Made by a program: the position numbers and the translations under genes. From assembly GCA_902521615.1 (NCBI GenBank), contig CABYSJ010000002.1:1-64000 (forward strand): a DNA stretch of 64,000 nucleotides, read 5' to 3'. This document shows positions 18,069 through 27,550 of this stretch, one piece after another (positions within the stretch are counted from its first letter, which is position 1; every line of letters starts with the position of its first letter). A model generated the notes under the pieces. The model did no database searches and was not told the DNA's origin. It saw only the letters and a program-made list of their open reading frames with translations. The DNA is from an uncultured Pelagibacteraceae bacterium. GTDB lineage: Bacteria; Pseudomonadota; Alphaproteobacteria; Pelagibacterales; Pelagibacteraceae.

Positions 18069-18932
18069 ATGAAGATTAAAAAATTTTCAGAAAAACCATC
18101 TGATCTAAAAGATAGAATAAGAGCCAAACCAATAGTTTGTTACCCAAATACTAATATTGAAGAAAAAAATTTAAGTATTTTACATTCCGCTCGAGAACAC
18201 TTGGTTAAAAAAGAGGAAGTCATAATACCCCCAAGAGATGCAAAAACTTTTGAAGTTAAATTTGGTGAGTTTTTTAGAATTGAAAGTGTAGAGGGACCTC
18301 AAGTAGGTGATTTAAATTTATTTAATTTAAATAATTTAGAGGAAAAATTCTACTCAGGAAAAACAAGAGCACTCTATGGAACTCATATTTCTGTTGGAGA
18401 TAAAATGTTTAGTAGTTTTCCCTATCTTAGATCTTTAGCAACAATAACTTGGGATACTTTAGACTGGTATGATTATGATAAAGATGGAGGATCAGTTCAT
18501 GATGTAATTGGTACCAGATGTGATCCCTATACATCAAAACTTTTGAGCAATAAAGATTATCATTATTGCTGTCATTCAAACTTAACAAGAGCTTTGGTTA
18601 AAGAAAAAAATATTCAATTAGATCATGCAGAAAAAATAGTTCATGATGTATTAAATGTATTTATGTTAACTGGATTTACCAATGATACTAAACAATACTT
18701 TATGAAAGCAAGTCCTGTAAGACCTGGTGATTATTTAGAATTTTTTGCTGAAACAGATTTGTTAGGTGCACTTTCTGCCTGCCCAGGTGGTGATTGCGGA
18801 TCTGAACACTCTTCCGATGTAGCAAAATGTTATCCTTTAAAAGTTTCTATTTGGACAGTAGATCCTAAATATTTAAAAGATATCAAACCATCAGCTATTT
18901 CCAATTACAACAGAAACCATGGCATGGATTAA
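18069..18932 (+). CDS. DUF1989 (urea-carboxylase-associated) family protein
   Basis: 287 residues matching the DUF1989 family, some members of which sit beside urea carboxylase. Visible landmarks are VGDLNLFN near 80, the conserved GTRCDPYT, a CCHSN cluster near 166-170 and CPGGDCGSEH near 237-246; the Cys and His groups look like a metal or catalytic site. The reaction is unknown to me. It follows cimA by 2 bp and overlaps trmJ (TAATG), so it is expressed with both. No urea carboxylase or urease gene is in the window. Confidence 0.8.
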   Translation: MKIKKFSEKPSDLKDRIRAKPIVCYPNTNIEEKNLSILHSAREHLVKKEEVIIPPRDAKTFEVKFGEFFRIESVEGPQVGDLNLFNLNNLEEKFYSGKTRALYGTHISVGDKMFSSFPYLRSLATITWDTLDWYDYDKDGGSVHDVIGTRCDPYTSKLLSNKDYHYCCHSNLTRALVKEKNIQLDHAEKIVHDVLNVFMLTGFTNDTKQYFMKASPVRPGDYLEFFAETDLLGALSACPGGDCGSEHSSDVAKCYPLKVSIWTVDPKYLKDIKPSAISNYNRNHGMD

Positions 18933-19645
18933 TGTCTGTTAATAATATTTCTTTCATTTTACACAAACCTCAACTCTCAGAAAATATAGGAGCATGTGCA
19001 AGAGGAATGAAAAATTTTAATTTTAATAAACTTATTGTTATTGATCCCAAACCAATATTTCCAAATGATAAAATTTTAGCAACCTCAGTAGGAGCAAAAA
19101 ATATAATTAATAAGGCTAAAAATTTTGAAAATTTAGAAAAACCTTTAAAAAATATTGATATTGTAATTGCAACATCAGCACGATTTAGAAATAAAAATAT
19201 TAAACACATCCAATTAGAGGATTTAAAAAAAATAAATTATAAAAAGAAAATAGCTTTTTTATTTGGCTCAGAAGCATCTGGTCTATCAAATAATGAAATA
19301 AGCTATGCTAATTATACGCTTCAAATTCCGACTAATCCCGATTTTAAATCATTAAATCTATCTCACAGCTTAATAATAATTGCCCAATATCTATCAAGCA
19401 TAATTAATTCAAAAGCTTCATCTTTTAAGAAATCAAATAAAGTTAAATCAGCATCTAAAAAAGAGATAGTTGCTATGGCAAACCTTTGTATACAGAATCT
19501 TAATGAGATTAATTTTTTCAAATCAAAAGAGAAGAAACCTATAATGCTTGAAAACTTGAGGAATATTTTTTATAGGATGGAATTATCAACCAAAGAAACA
19601 CGTATTTTATCAGGAGTATTTGCAAGTTTAGGTAAAAAACGTTGA
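18932..19645 (+). CDS. trmJ: tRNA (cytidine/uridine-2'-O-)-methyltransferase, TrmJ-like SPOUT family
   Basis: 237 residues. SPOUT motifs: LSENIGACARGMKNF (motif 1), FLFGSEASGLSNNE (motif 2) and SLNLSHSLIIIAQYL (motif 3). The C-terminal helical extension after about 160 is typical of TrmJ, which methylates position 32 of tRNA anticodon loops. Another SpoU-class target is possible. Start overlaps the DUF1989 gene stop as TAATG. Confidence 0.86.
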   Translation: MSVNNISFILHKPQLSENIGACARGMKNFNFNKLIVIDPKPIFPNDKILATSVGAKNIINKAKNFENLEKPLKNIDIVIATSARFRNKNIKHIQLEDLKKINYKKKIAFLFGSEASGLSNNEISYANYTLQIPTNPDFKSLNLSHSLIIIAQYLSSIINSKASSFKKSNKVKSASKKEIVAMANLCIQNLNEINFFKSKEKKPIMLENLRNIFYRMELSTKETRILSGVFASLGKKR

Positions 19646-19673
19646 TTGACAAAATGATGAGTAAGTTTATAAA
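19646..19673 (+). promoter_or_regulatory. Promoter of rpsD
   Basis: A consensus TTGACA (19646-19651) is followed after 16 bp by TATAAA (19668-19673). The predicted start near 19680 leaves only about 6 nt before the rpsD ATG at 19686. Confidence 0.72.
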
Positions 19674-19685
19674 GCCCACTATCAA

Positions 19686-20303
19686 ATGACAAAAAGATTA
19701 AACTCTAAACATAAAGTAGACAGAAGATTGAAAGTTAACCTTTGGGGAAGACCTAAAAGTCCTTTTAATACTAGAGCTTATGGACCAGGACAACATGGTC
19801 AAACAAAAACATCAAAGCCATCTGATTATGGAATACAGCTTCAAGCTAAACAAAAATTAAAAGCATATTATGGCAACATTAACGAGAGACAATTTAGAAA
19901 TATTTATAAAAAAGCGGTAATGCTTAAAGGTGATACTGGAGAAAATTTAATTGGTCTTCTTGAAAGAAGATTGGATGCCGTTATCTACAGAGCAAAATTT
20001 GCAACAACAATTTTTTCAGCTAGACAATTAATCAATCACGGCCATGTAAAAGTTAATGGTAAAAAAGTAAATATTGGAAGTTATTTAGTTAGAGAAGAAG
20101 ATTCAATTGAGATAAGAGATAAATCTAAACAACTTGCAATAATCGATATTGCACTTGCAAATAAAGAAAGAGAAACTCCAGAATATATTCAGATGGACGA
20201 AAAAAACAAAAAACTAAAGTTTGTTAGAGTTCCAAAGTTTGAAGAAGTTCCATACCCAATTGTTATGGAGCCTAATTTAGTAATTGAATATTATTCTAGG
20301 TAA
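19686..20303 (+). CDS. rpsD: 30S ribosomal protein S4 (uS4)
   Basis: 205 residues, family length. The sequence [15 protein letters not shown] opens the protein, [10 protein letters not shown] follows near 40, and the S4 RNA-binding domain spans about 93-155 ([25 protein letters not shown]). It is a primary 16S rRNA binder in small-subunit assembly. It is separate from the alpha operon (61-63 kb), unlike in E. coli. It is single, with its own promoter, and its stop codon touches the stop codon of the convergent grxD with no base between them. Confidence 0.98.
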   Translation: MTKRLNSKHKVDRRLKVNLWGRPKSPFNTRAYGPGQHGQTKTSKPSDYGIQLQAKQKLKAYYGNINERQFRNIYKKAVMLKGDTGENLIGLLERRLDAVIYRAKFATTIFSARQLINHGHVKVNGKKVNIGSYLVREEDSIEIRDKSKQLAIIDIALANKERETPEYIQMDEKNKKLKFVRVPKFEEVPYPIVMEPNLVIEYYSR

Positions 20304-20642
20304 TTAGCTTTTAGCCTTAAAATTTATATTTTTGTTTTTAAAAAGTTTTGCTAATTCACCACTTTCGTACATTTCTTTAACAATATCACATCCACCTATA
20401 AATTCATTTTTAACATAAAGTTGAGGGATTGTTGGCCAATCACTAAAAACCTTAATTCCCTCTCTTAAATTTTGATTTTCTAAAACATTGATACCTTTAA
20501 ATTTTACTTCAAGGATTTTTAAAATATTTGAAGTAGCCATTGAAAATCCACATTGTGGGGCATCAGGTGTGCCTTTCATAAACAAACATACTTCGTTGTT
20601 TTCAATTTCGTTTTTAATTAAATCATTTGTTTGTTGATCCAT
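20304..20642 (-). CDS. grxD: Monothiol glutaredoxin, CGFS type (Grx4/GrxD)
   Basis: 112 residues with PQCGFSMAT; the CGFS active site is at 31-34, and WPTIPQLYV and GGCDIV give the glutathione-binding loops. Such proteins carry [2Fe-2S] clusters and pair with BolA in iron-sulfur trafficking. It is encoded with no gap after bolA, which supports that partnership. Last gene of the sfsA-to-grxD minus-strand chain. Confidence 0.95.
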   Translation of the reverse strand: MDQQTNDLIKNEIENNEVCLFMKGTPDAPQCGFSMATSNILKILEVKFKGINVLENQNLREGIKVFSDWPTIPQLYVKNEFIGGCDIVKEMYESGELAKLFKNKNINFKAKS

Positions 20643-20873
20643 TTAACTCTCCTTTGTTTTAATTGCTAATGCGTGAAGTTCATTACCCATTCTACCTTTT
20701 AATGAGTTATAAACCATTTTATGTTGCTCAATTTTACTTTTTCCAGAAAATTGTGACGATGTAACTGTTGCTGAATAATGATTTCCATCACCTGCCAAAT
20801 CTTGAATTTCAACAATTGCATCTGGCATTGCCTCTTTTATAAAATTCTCAATTTCTTTTAAATCCATTGCCAT
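20643..20873 (-). CDS. bolA: BolA-family protein
   Basis: 76 residues, the short BolA type. The sequence has AGDGNHYSATVTSSQF and ends with GNELHALAI, including the conserved C-terminal His used in cluster binding with Grx4. It overlaps the purL stop (TAATG) and abuts grxD. The second ATG two codons in is an alternative start. The family member (BolA, IbaG or other) cannot be fixed. Confidence 0.92.
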   Translation of the reverse strand: MAMDLKEIENFIKEAMPDAIVEIQDLAGDGNHYSATVTSSQFSGKSKIEQHKMVYNSLKGRMGNELHALAIKTKES

Positions 20874-23065
20874 TATTTACTCATATAGTTTGTAAGCCAA
20901 CTTTTATTCGAAGTTGATAATTCGTCAATTGTAACCTTTGTCTTATCGTTAATATATAGTTCATTTTTAATAATTGTGCCAAGTTCATCAAAATGGACTG
21001 CATTTTTGTTCAATATATCCGCTACTTTTTTTAAATCTCTATTGTTTATTTCTATAATATACCTTCCTTGATCTTCAGCGAACAAGTATTCTATTTCATT
21101 AATTAAATATTTAGGTTTTTTAATATTTATTCCTTTATTTCCTTTAATACACATCTTTACAACAGCAGTAATTATGCCACCTAAAGAAACATCGTGTGCA
21201 CTTTTTATTAATTTATTATCAATCAATTTAAGTAATGTTTCTCCATTATTTTTTTCATTAAATAAATTTACTTCTGGTGGAGGTCCATTTTTTTCATCTA
21301 AAATAGTTCTTGCAAATAAACTTTGATCAATATGTCCTTCGGTTTTTCCAATTACTAAAACTAAATTATCAACCTCTTTAAAATCCATAGTAATCATATT
21401 TTTATAATCTTTTATTAACCCAACACCACCAATAGCAGGTGTTGGTTTTATACCTTCCTCTTTTGTTTGGTTGTAGAAAGATACATTTCCAGAAACTACT
21501 GGAAATTTTAAATATTCGCTCGCTTCACCAATACCTTGAACACATTCAACAAACTCACCCATGTTTTCTTCATTTTCAGGACTACCAAAATTTAAACAAT
21601 TAGTAATAGCAATTGGTTTTGCACCAACGGATATAAGATTTCTAAAACTTTCACAAACTACTTGTTTTCCACCAGTTAAAGGGTGGGCCCAACAATAAAC
21701 TGCAGAGGAGTCTACCGAAGCAGCAACAGCTTTATCTGTTCCATGAACTCTCACAACGCCTGCATCTCCTCCAGGTTTTTGTATAGTATCTCCCATTACT
21801 GTGTGATCATATTGTTGCCAAATCCATTCTTTGCTGCATACGTTTGGATTAGCTAAAATTTTCTTTAATACATCAATAATTTTTAAATGTTTAATGTCTT
21901 CTTTTTTAATTTTATTCTTTTTAGGAAGTTTTGTTTTTTTCCATTCACGATCATACATAGGTGAGTTTTCAACCAAAGTATTAACTGGAATATCAGCAAC
22001 TTTTTCTTCATTAAAATAAAGCTCAATTTTTTTTGACCTAGTAGTTTTTCCAATTACTGCAAAATCTAAGTTCCATTTATCAAATATTTTTTTTGCATGC
22101 TCTTCTTTGCCGCTTTCTAAAACAATCAACATTCTTTCTTGGCTCTCAGAAAGCATAATTTCATATGGTGTCATCTTGGATTCTCTACAAGGCACTTTGT
22201 TTAAATTAATTTCAATACCAAGGTTTCCTTTTGAAGCCATTTCAATACTTGAGGAAGTTAGACCAGCAGCACCCATATCTTGAATGGCTATAATTGAGTC
22301 TCCTGCCATTAACTCTAAACAAGCTTCAAGTAAAAGTTTTTCTGTAAACGGATCTCCTACTTGAACAGTTGGTTTCTTTTCCTCGATTTTTTCATCAAAA
22401 CTAGCTGAAGCCATACTAGCACCATGTATTCCATCTCTACCAGTTTTAGACCCGACATAAATAACTGGTTTATTTAAACCTGCAGCTTTAGAGTAAAAAA
22501 TCTTGTCTTTTTTGACCAATCCTAATGTCATAGCGTTAACCAAAATATTTCCATTATAGGAGCTATCAAAACTTGTTTGGCCTGCAATTGTAGGAACTCC
22601 CATACAATTTCCATAACCACCTATTCCATTAACAACACCTCTTAATAAATTTTTCGTTTTTTTATGTTGTGGTGATCCAAAATGAATAGAGTTTAAGTTA
22701 GCTATTGGTCTTGCACCCATTGTAAATACATCTCTCATTATTCCTCCAACACCGGTAGCAGCACCTTGATAAGGTTCAATAAATGAAGGGTGATTGTGAC
22801 TTTCTATTTTAAAAATTATTGCATCATTATCCTCAATATCAATAACACCTGCATTTTCTCCAGGACCTTGGATAACTTTTTTTCCTTTAGTGGGTAGTTT
22901 TTTTAAATGTAATCTTGATGATTTATATGAACAATGCTCGTTCCACATTGCAGAAAAAATACCTAACTCTGTGATATTAGGAGTTCTTTTTAATAGCTCA
23001 CAAATTTTTGCGTATTCATCTTTTTTTAAACCGTGATCAACTGCTACTTGTTCGTTTACAATCAT
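20873..23065 (-). CDS. purL: Phosphoribosylformylglycinamidine synthase, large subunit (small-type PurL)
   Basis: 730 residues, the length of the PurL that works with separate PurQ and PurS. Motifs include GIFSAMWNEHCSYK near 38, IFKIESHNHPS, GATGVGGIMRDVFTMGARP and DMGAAGLTSSSIEMA in the first ATP-binding half, and GTDKAVAASVD in the second. It converts FGAR to FGAM in purine synthesis. Start overlaps the purQ stop as ATGA. Confidence 0.97.
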   Translation of the reverse strand: MIVNEQVAVDHGLKKDEYAKICELLKRTPNITELGIFSAMWNEHCSYKSSRLHLKKLPTKGKKVIQGPGENAGVIDIEDNDAIIFKIESHNHPSFIEPYQGAATGVGGIMRDVFTMGARPIANLNSIHFGSPQHKKTKNLLRGVVNGIGGYGNCMGVPTIAGQTSFDSSYNGNILVNAMTLGLVKKDKIFYSKAAGLNKPVIYVGSKTGRDGIHGASMASASFDEKIEEKKPTVQVGDPFTEKLLLEACLELMAGDSIIAIQDMGAAGLTSSSIEMASKGNLGIEINLNKVPCRESKMTPYEIMLSESQERMLIVLESGKEEHAKKIFDKWNLDFAVIGKTTRSKKIELYFNEEKVADIPVNTLVENSPMYDREWKKTKLPKKNKIKKEDIKHLKIIDVLKKILANPNVCSKEWIWQQYDHTVMGDTIQKPGGDAGVVRVHGTDKAVAASVDSSAVYCWAHPLTGGKQVVCESFRNLISVGAKPIAITNCLNFGSPENEENMGEFVECVQGIGEASEYLKFPVVSGNVSFYNQTKEEGIKPTPAIGGVGLIKDYKNMITMDFKEVDNLVLVIGKTEGHIDQSLFARTILDEKNGPPPEVNLFNEKNNGETLLKLIDNKLIKSAHDVSLGGIITAVVKMCIKGNKGINIKKPKYLINEIEYLFAEDQGRYIIEINNRDLKKVADILNKNAVHFDELGTIIKNELYINDKTKVTIDELSTSNKSWLTNYMSK

Positions 23066-23745
23066 TTTAAGTTGTTTATTAAGTTTTTAAAAAATAAAGA
23101 TCCATCTTCACCAGATAAAGATGTATCAATCATTCTTTCAGGGTGGGGCATCATTCCTAGAACATTTTTTTCTTTATTAAAAATACCAGCAATATTTTTT
23201 ATGGATCCATTAGGATTAAATTGATCTTCTATTTTTCCATTTTCATCACAATAGTTGATAGCTATTTGATTATTGTCCTCAATTTCTTTTAATTGATCTT
23301 GAGTGCAAAAATAATTTCCTTCATTATGAGCTATATGAAATTCTAAAACTTTGTTATTTAAATTTTTAAAATATTTATTTTTTTTATCATTAATTTTTAC
23401 AAAAACATTTTTACAAATAAATTCTAAATATTTATTTCTAAGCAAAATACCTGGAACCAAACCAGTTTCTACCAATATTTGAAATCCATTACAGATACCC
23501 ATAACCATACCTCCTGAATTTGCAAAATTGATTACAGACTGCATTATTTTTGACTTAGATGCCATACTTCCACATCTCAAGTAATCACCATATGAAAATC
23601 CACCTGGTAATACTACTAAATCACTTTTTGGTAATTCAGCATCAGCATGCCAAATCATTTTATTTTTAAATCCAAATTTTTTTAGAGCAACATCCATGTC
23701 TCGATCGCAATTTGAGCCAGGAAAAGTAATAACAGATGATTTCAT
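23062..23745 (-). CDS. purQ: Phosphoribosylformylglycinamidine synthase, glutaminase subunit
   Basis: 227 residues of a class I glutamine amidotransferase. The nucleophile Cys is in MGICNGFQ (about 85) and the His/Glu pair in MMPHPER (about 205). It supplies ammonia to PurL. Three bases separate it from purS upstream, and it overlaps purL downstream by 4 bp. Confidence 0.97.
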   Translation of the reverse strand: MKSSVITFPGSNCDRDMDVALKKFGFKNKMIWHADAELPKSDLVVLPGGFSYGDYLRCGSMASKSKIMQSVINFANSGGMVMGICNGFQILVETGLVPGILLRNKYLEFICKNVFVKINDKKNKYFKNLNNKVLEFHIAHNEGNYFCTQDQLKEIEDNNQIAINYCDENGKIEDQFNPNGSIKNIAGIFNKEKNVLGMMPHPERMIDTSLSGEDGSLFFKNLINNLK

Positions 23746-23748
23746 TAA

Positions 23749-23991
23749 TTACTTTGGATCAATAATTTTATAATTTTCTATTACAAGATTTGCTAAAAGT
23801 TTTTTACACATTTCTTTAACTTTTGCTTTTGCTTTGTCGTTATCAGTTTCTTTAGTGTCTATTTCAAAATATTTACCTTGCCTAACTTCATTAACATCAT
23901 CAAAACCCATTCCATCGAGAGTTTGATGAATAACTTTTCCTTGTGGATCAAGTACATCTTTTTTTAAAGTTATAATTACTGAAATTTTCAT
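23749..23991 (-). CDS. purS: Phosphoribosylformylglycinamidine synthase subunit PurS
   Basis: 80 residues with the PurS pattern: a beta strand start ([17 protein letters not shown]), [17 protein letters not shown] and a C-terminal [11 protein letters not shown]. It bridges PurQ and PurL. Starts inside the purC stop (ATGA). Confidence 0.95.
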   Translation of the reverse strand: MKISVIITLKKDVLDPQGKVIHQTLDGMGFDDVNEVRQGKYFEIDTKETDNDKAKAKVKEMCKKLLANLVIENYKIIDPK

Positions 23992-24773
23992 TTTTTCTTT
24001 CTTTTAATTGAAGATAATTTAGTTACATTTACTGCTGAAACATTAGATTGTTCATGAAGTATGCCTAATCTTCTAGCAACTTCAGTATATGCTGGAATTA
24101 AATCTCCTAAATCTTTTCTAAATCTATCTTTATCTAATTTTTTTTCTGTAATACTGTCCCATAACCTGCACGTATCAGGACTAATTTCATCTGCTAAAAT
24201 AACTTCATTTTTTTCATCAATTTTAATTCTTCCAAATTCTAATTTAAAATCAATAAGTTTAATTCCAACACCTCTAAACATTCCAATCATAAAATCATTA
24301 ATTCTTAAAATCATTTTTTTAACTTTATCTATTTCGTTTTTTGATGCCCAATCAAATGCTAAAATATGATCTTCAGATATTAATGGATCTCCAAGTTTGT
24401 CATTTTTTAAACAGTATTCAATTAGAGGTTCTTTTAAAACAGTACCATCTTCAATACCCAATCTTTTAGTAATTGAACCTGTTGCAACATTTCTCACAAT
24501 AAATTCGATCGGAATTATTTCTACAAGTTTTATAATTTGCTCACGCATATTTAATCTTTTAACTAAATGATTTTTAATTCCTATTTGAGAGAGGTTAGAG
24601 AGTATGTGTTCTGATATTCTATTATTTAAAACACCCTTACCCTCAATAGTAGTTTTTTTTTGATTATTGAATGCTGTTGCATCGTCTTTAAAATATTGGA
24701 TAACTAAGTTTTTATCATTGGTTGCATAAATGATTTTAGCCTTTCCTTCGTATAATTTTTTACCTTTTTTCAT
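23988..24773 (-). CDS. purC: Phosphoribosylaminoimidazole-succinocarboxamide synthase (SAICAR synthase)
   Basis: 261 residues. The family markers are [11 protein letters not shown] at the start, [25 protein letters not shown] and [14 protein letters not shown]. It joins aspartate to CAIR. Overlaps purB upstream as TAATG and purS downstream as ATGA. Confidence 0.97.
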   Translation of the reverse strand: MKKGKKLYEGKAKIIYATNDKNLVIQYFKDDATAFNNQKKTTIEGKGVLNNRISEHILSNLSQIGIKNHLVKRLNMREQIIKLVEIIPIEFIVRNVATGSITKRLGIEDGTVLKEPLIEYCLKNDKLGDPLISEDHILAFDWASKNEIDKVKKMILRINDFMIGMFRGVGIKLIDFKLEFGRIKIDEKNEVILADEISPDTCRLWDSITEKKLDKDRFRKDLGDLIPAYTEVARRLGILHEQSNVSAVNVTKLSSIKRKKK

Positions 24774-26065
24774 TATTTAAAAACTCTTCTAAAGATAAAA
24801 TTTACATTTTTAAAGTGTTTAGAATAATTAAATATAGACTTTAGTTTTTTTTGTGAAATTTTATTCATTATAAATTTATCAGATGAAATTACGTCAATTA
24901 AGTTTAAATTTTCTGCAAAACATTTTTTTGCATAAGTTTGAACCATTTTGTATGATTTTTCTCTGCTCAATCCTGTTTTAGTTAATTCCAACATAACCTC
25001 TTGAGAAAAAATTAAACCTTTTGTTAAATTTAAATTTTCTAACATTTTTTTTGGATAAACAATCAAGTTATCTAAAATATTTGCAAGTCTAATTAATGCA
25101 AAATCAGTTGTTATATTAGCATCTGGTCCAATATTTCTTTCAACACTTGAATGAGAAATATCTCTTTCATGCCAAAGAGCTATGTTTTCAAGAGCTGGTA
25201 CAACTGAACTTCTAACCATTCTAGCTAAGCCAGTAAGATTCTCACTCAAGATAGGATTTTTTTTATGTGGCATTGCAGAAGATCCTTTTTGATTTTTAGA
25301 GAAATATTCTTGTAATTCATAAACCTCAGTTCTTTGTAGGTGTCGTATTTCAACTGCTACTCTCTCTATTGAACCCGCAATAATTCCTAAAACAGAAAAA
25401 TAAAATGCATGCCTATCTCTTGGAATTACTTGTGTCGATATTGGTTCAACTTTTAGACCTAATTTTTTTGCCACATGTTTTTCAACATTTGGATTAATGT
25501 TAGCAAATGTTCCAACAGCGCCAGATATTGCACATGTTGATACTTCATCGATCGCATCTTTTAGTCTTTTTCTATTTCTTTTAAATTCTTCGTAAAAAGA
25601 AGCTAATTTTAATCCAAAAGTAATTGGTTCAGCATGTATACCATGGCTTCTTCCCATACACGGTGTAAATTTATATTTTTTGGCTTGTCTTTTTAAAACT
25701 TTTAAAATTTGATCTATATCTTTTAAAATGATTTTACCTGATTGAACTAATTGAATATTAAAACTAGTATCCAAAACATCTGATGATGTCATTCCTTGAT
25801 GTAGGTAGCGTGCTTTAATTCCAGCTTTTTCAGTTATAGACGTAAGAAATGCTATTATGTCGTGTTTTACCTCAGATTCTATTTTATGAATTCTGCTTAC
25901 ATTAATTCTAGCTTTTTTTCTAACGATTGAAGCAACACCCCTTGGAATTTGACCAATTTTTTCCATTGCTTCAGCTGCTGCAACTTCAACATCTAACCAG
26001 ATTTTGTATTTATTTTCTTCAGACCAAATATCAGTTAATTCTTTTCGCGAGTATCTTTTAATCAT
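24773..26065 (-). CDS. purB: Adenylosuccinate lyase
   Basis: 430 residues of the fumarase/aspartase superfamily. [18 protein letters not shown] and the signature loop [11 protein letters not shown] are present, the last holding the flexible catalytic Ser. It splits SAICAR and adenylosuccinate. Three bases after map. Confidence 0.97.
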   Translation of the reverse strand: MIKRYSRKELTDIWSEENKYKIWLDVEVAAAEAMEKIGQIPRGVASIVRKKARINVSRIHKIESEVKHDIIAFLTSITEKAGIKARYLHQGMTSSDVLDTSFNIQLVQSGKIILKDIDQILKVLKRQAKKYKFTPCMGRSHGIHAEPITFGLKLASFYEEFKRNRKRLKDAIDEVSTCAISGAVGTFANINPNVEKHVAKKLGLKVEPISTQVIPRDRHAFYFSVLGIIAGSIERVAVEIRHLQRTEVYELQEYFSKNQKGSSAMPHKKNPILSENLTGLARMVRSSVVPALENIALWHERDISHSSVERNIGPDANITTDFALIRLANILDNLIVYPKKMLENLNLTKGLIFSQEVMLELTKTGLSREKSYKMVQTYAKKCFAENLNLIDVISSDKFIMNKISQKKLKSIFNYSKHFKNVNFIFRRVFK

Positions 26066-26068
26066 TAA

Positions 26069-26839
26069 TTATAAGTATGGAGGCTTTGAATAACCTTTAG
26101 CAGATTCTGTAAAGATTTCATAACCATTTTCAGTAATTCCTAACGTATGTTCAAATTGTGCAGATAAAGATTTATCTTTTGTAACAGCTGTCCACCCATC
26201 ATTCAACATTTTAACATCATATTTACCTGAATTAATCATTGGTTCTATAGTAAATGTCATTCCAGGACTAAGTTCCATGCCAGAATTTTTAGTTCCATAA
26301 TGCAGAATATTTGGTGGTTCATGAAAAGTTGTGCTAATTCCATGACCACAAAAATCTCTCACAACTGAAAAACCTTTTTCTTCCACAAAAGATTGAATTT
26401 CATATCCAATATCTCCTAATTTAATTCCAGGTTTTAAAATTTTAATTGCACTCATCATAGACTCGTAAGTAGCATCTATAAGATTCATTAACTTAACAGG
26501 AGTTTTTCCAATACAAAACATTCTACTTGTGTCACCGTAATGTTCGTCAACGATTGCTGTAACATCAACATTTACAGCGTCACCTTCTTGTAAAATTCTA
26601 TCAGAAGGTATTCCATGACACACAACATGGTTTAAGGATGTACATAAAGATTTTGTAAACCCTCTATAATAAAGTGGGGCAGAGTACCCACCATTATCCC
26701 TTATAAATTCGTATCCTAATTTATCAATATAATCAGTTGAGATGCCTTCTTTAATATTTTCAGTTAACATGTCCAATGTTCTTGCAGCTAAATTTCCTGC
26801 AACTCTCATTTTTTCAAACTTCTCTTTATAATCAGTCAT
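26069..26839 (-). CDS. map: Methionine aminopeptidase, type I
   Basis: 256 residues. The five metal ligands are visible: VDVTAIVDEHYGD (two Asp), CGHGIS (His), TIEPMI (Glu) and QFEHTL (Glu). It removes the initiator Met from new proteins. The start overlaps the sfsA stop by 8 bp. Confidence 0.97.
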   Translation of the reverse strand: MTDYKEKFEKMRVAGNLAARTLDMLTENIKEGISTDYIDKLGYEFIRDNGGYSAPLYYRGFTKSLCTSLNHVVCHGIPSDRILQEGDAVNVDVTAIVDEHYGDTSRMFCIGKTPVKLMNLIDATYESMMSAIKILKPGIKLGDIGYEIQSFVEEKGFSVVRDFCGHGISTTFHEPPNILHYGTKNSGMELSPGMTFTIEPMINSGKYDVKMLNDGWTAVTKDKSLSAQFEHTLGITENGYEIFTESAKGYSKPPYL

Positions 26840-27530
26840 CGATAATTTTTAATTTTTTGTTTATAAAAATTCTTTTAGAACTTATATCACATCTATAAGC
26901 TAAAAAATTAACACCAGCTTTTTTAGCTATTAAATAGCTTTTATAATATTCTTCATCTATATCTTTAGCTATTTTAAAATATTTCATATTTTGAATTTGA
27001 ACTAAAAATATTAAATATGTTTTATAACTTTTTTTTATGGCATCAATAAGGGTCAATAAATGCTTAATTCCTCTAGTTGTTGGCGCATCTGGAAATTCAG
27101 CAGTATCTTTATTTCTAAATAAAGTAACATTTTTTACCTCAACAAAGGTTTTTTGACCCTTTTTTGCTAATAAAAAATCAAATCTAGTTTCCTTGTTAAA
27201 AAAAACCTCTGGTTTTATAGAGTCATTATTTTTAAGCTCATTTATAAGATTGTTGCTAAGTCCATGCTCAACTATTTTATTTGCCATGTGAGTATTCACC
27301 CCAACTAAATTTTTTCTGGATTTAATAATTTCCAATCCATATTTAAGTTTTCGTTTTGGATCGTTATTAGGGAGTAAGTAAACCTCATTACCTTCATCCA
27401 ACAAACCTTTCATTGATCCTGTGTTAGGACAGTGTGCTGTGACAATTTCTTTTCCTAGCTGCACATCGGTGAAAAACCTTTTATAACGTTTGATTAGTTT
27501 GCCTTTTATTAAAGACTTGGTAAATTCCAT
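26832..27530 (-). CDS. sfsA: Sugar fermentation stimulation protein homolog (SfsA family)
   Basis: 232 residues. SfsA-family markers include HCPNTGSMKG near 33, FDFLLAKKG, FVEVKNVTL and FPDAPTTRG; the Asp/Glu/Lys arrangement resembles a PD-(D/E)XK nuclease-like core with an OB-like N-terminus. True function is unsettled. First gene of the nine-gene purine chain, and only 20 bp from the divergent start at 27551. Confidence 0.9.
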   Translation of the reverse strand: MEFTKSLIKGKLIKRYKRFFTDVQLGKEIVTAHCPNTGSMKGLLDEGNEVYLLPNNDPKRKLKYGLEIIKSRKNLVGVNTHMANKIVEHGLSNNLINELKNNDSIKPEVFFNKETRFDFLLAKKGQKTFVEVKNVTLFRNKDTAEFPDAPTTRGIKHLLTLIDAIKKSYKTYLIFLVQIQNMKYFKIAKDIDEEYYKSYLIAKKAGVNFLAYRCDISSKRIFINKKLKIIDD

Positions 27531-27550
27531 TAGTAAATTATATATTTCAT

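Noticed and set aside
24061-24369. Plus-strand 102-codon open frame over purC
   Set aside because: Antisense to a clear PurC sequence; hydrophobic composition follows from AT-rich complement.
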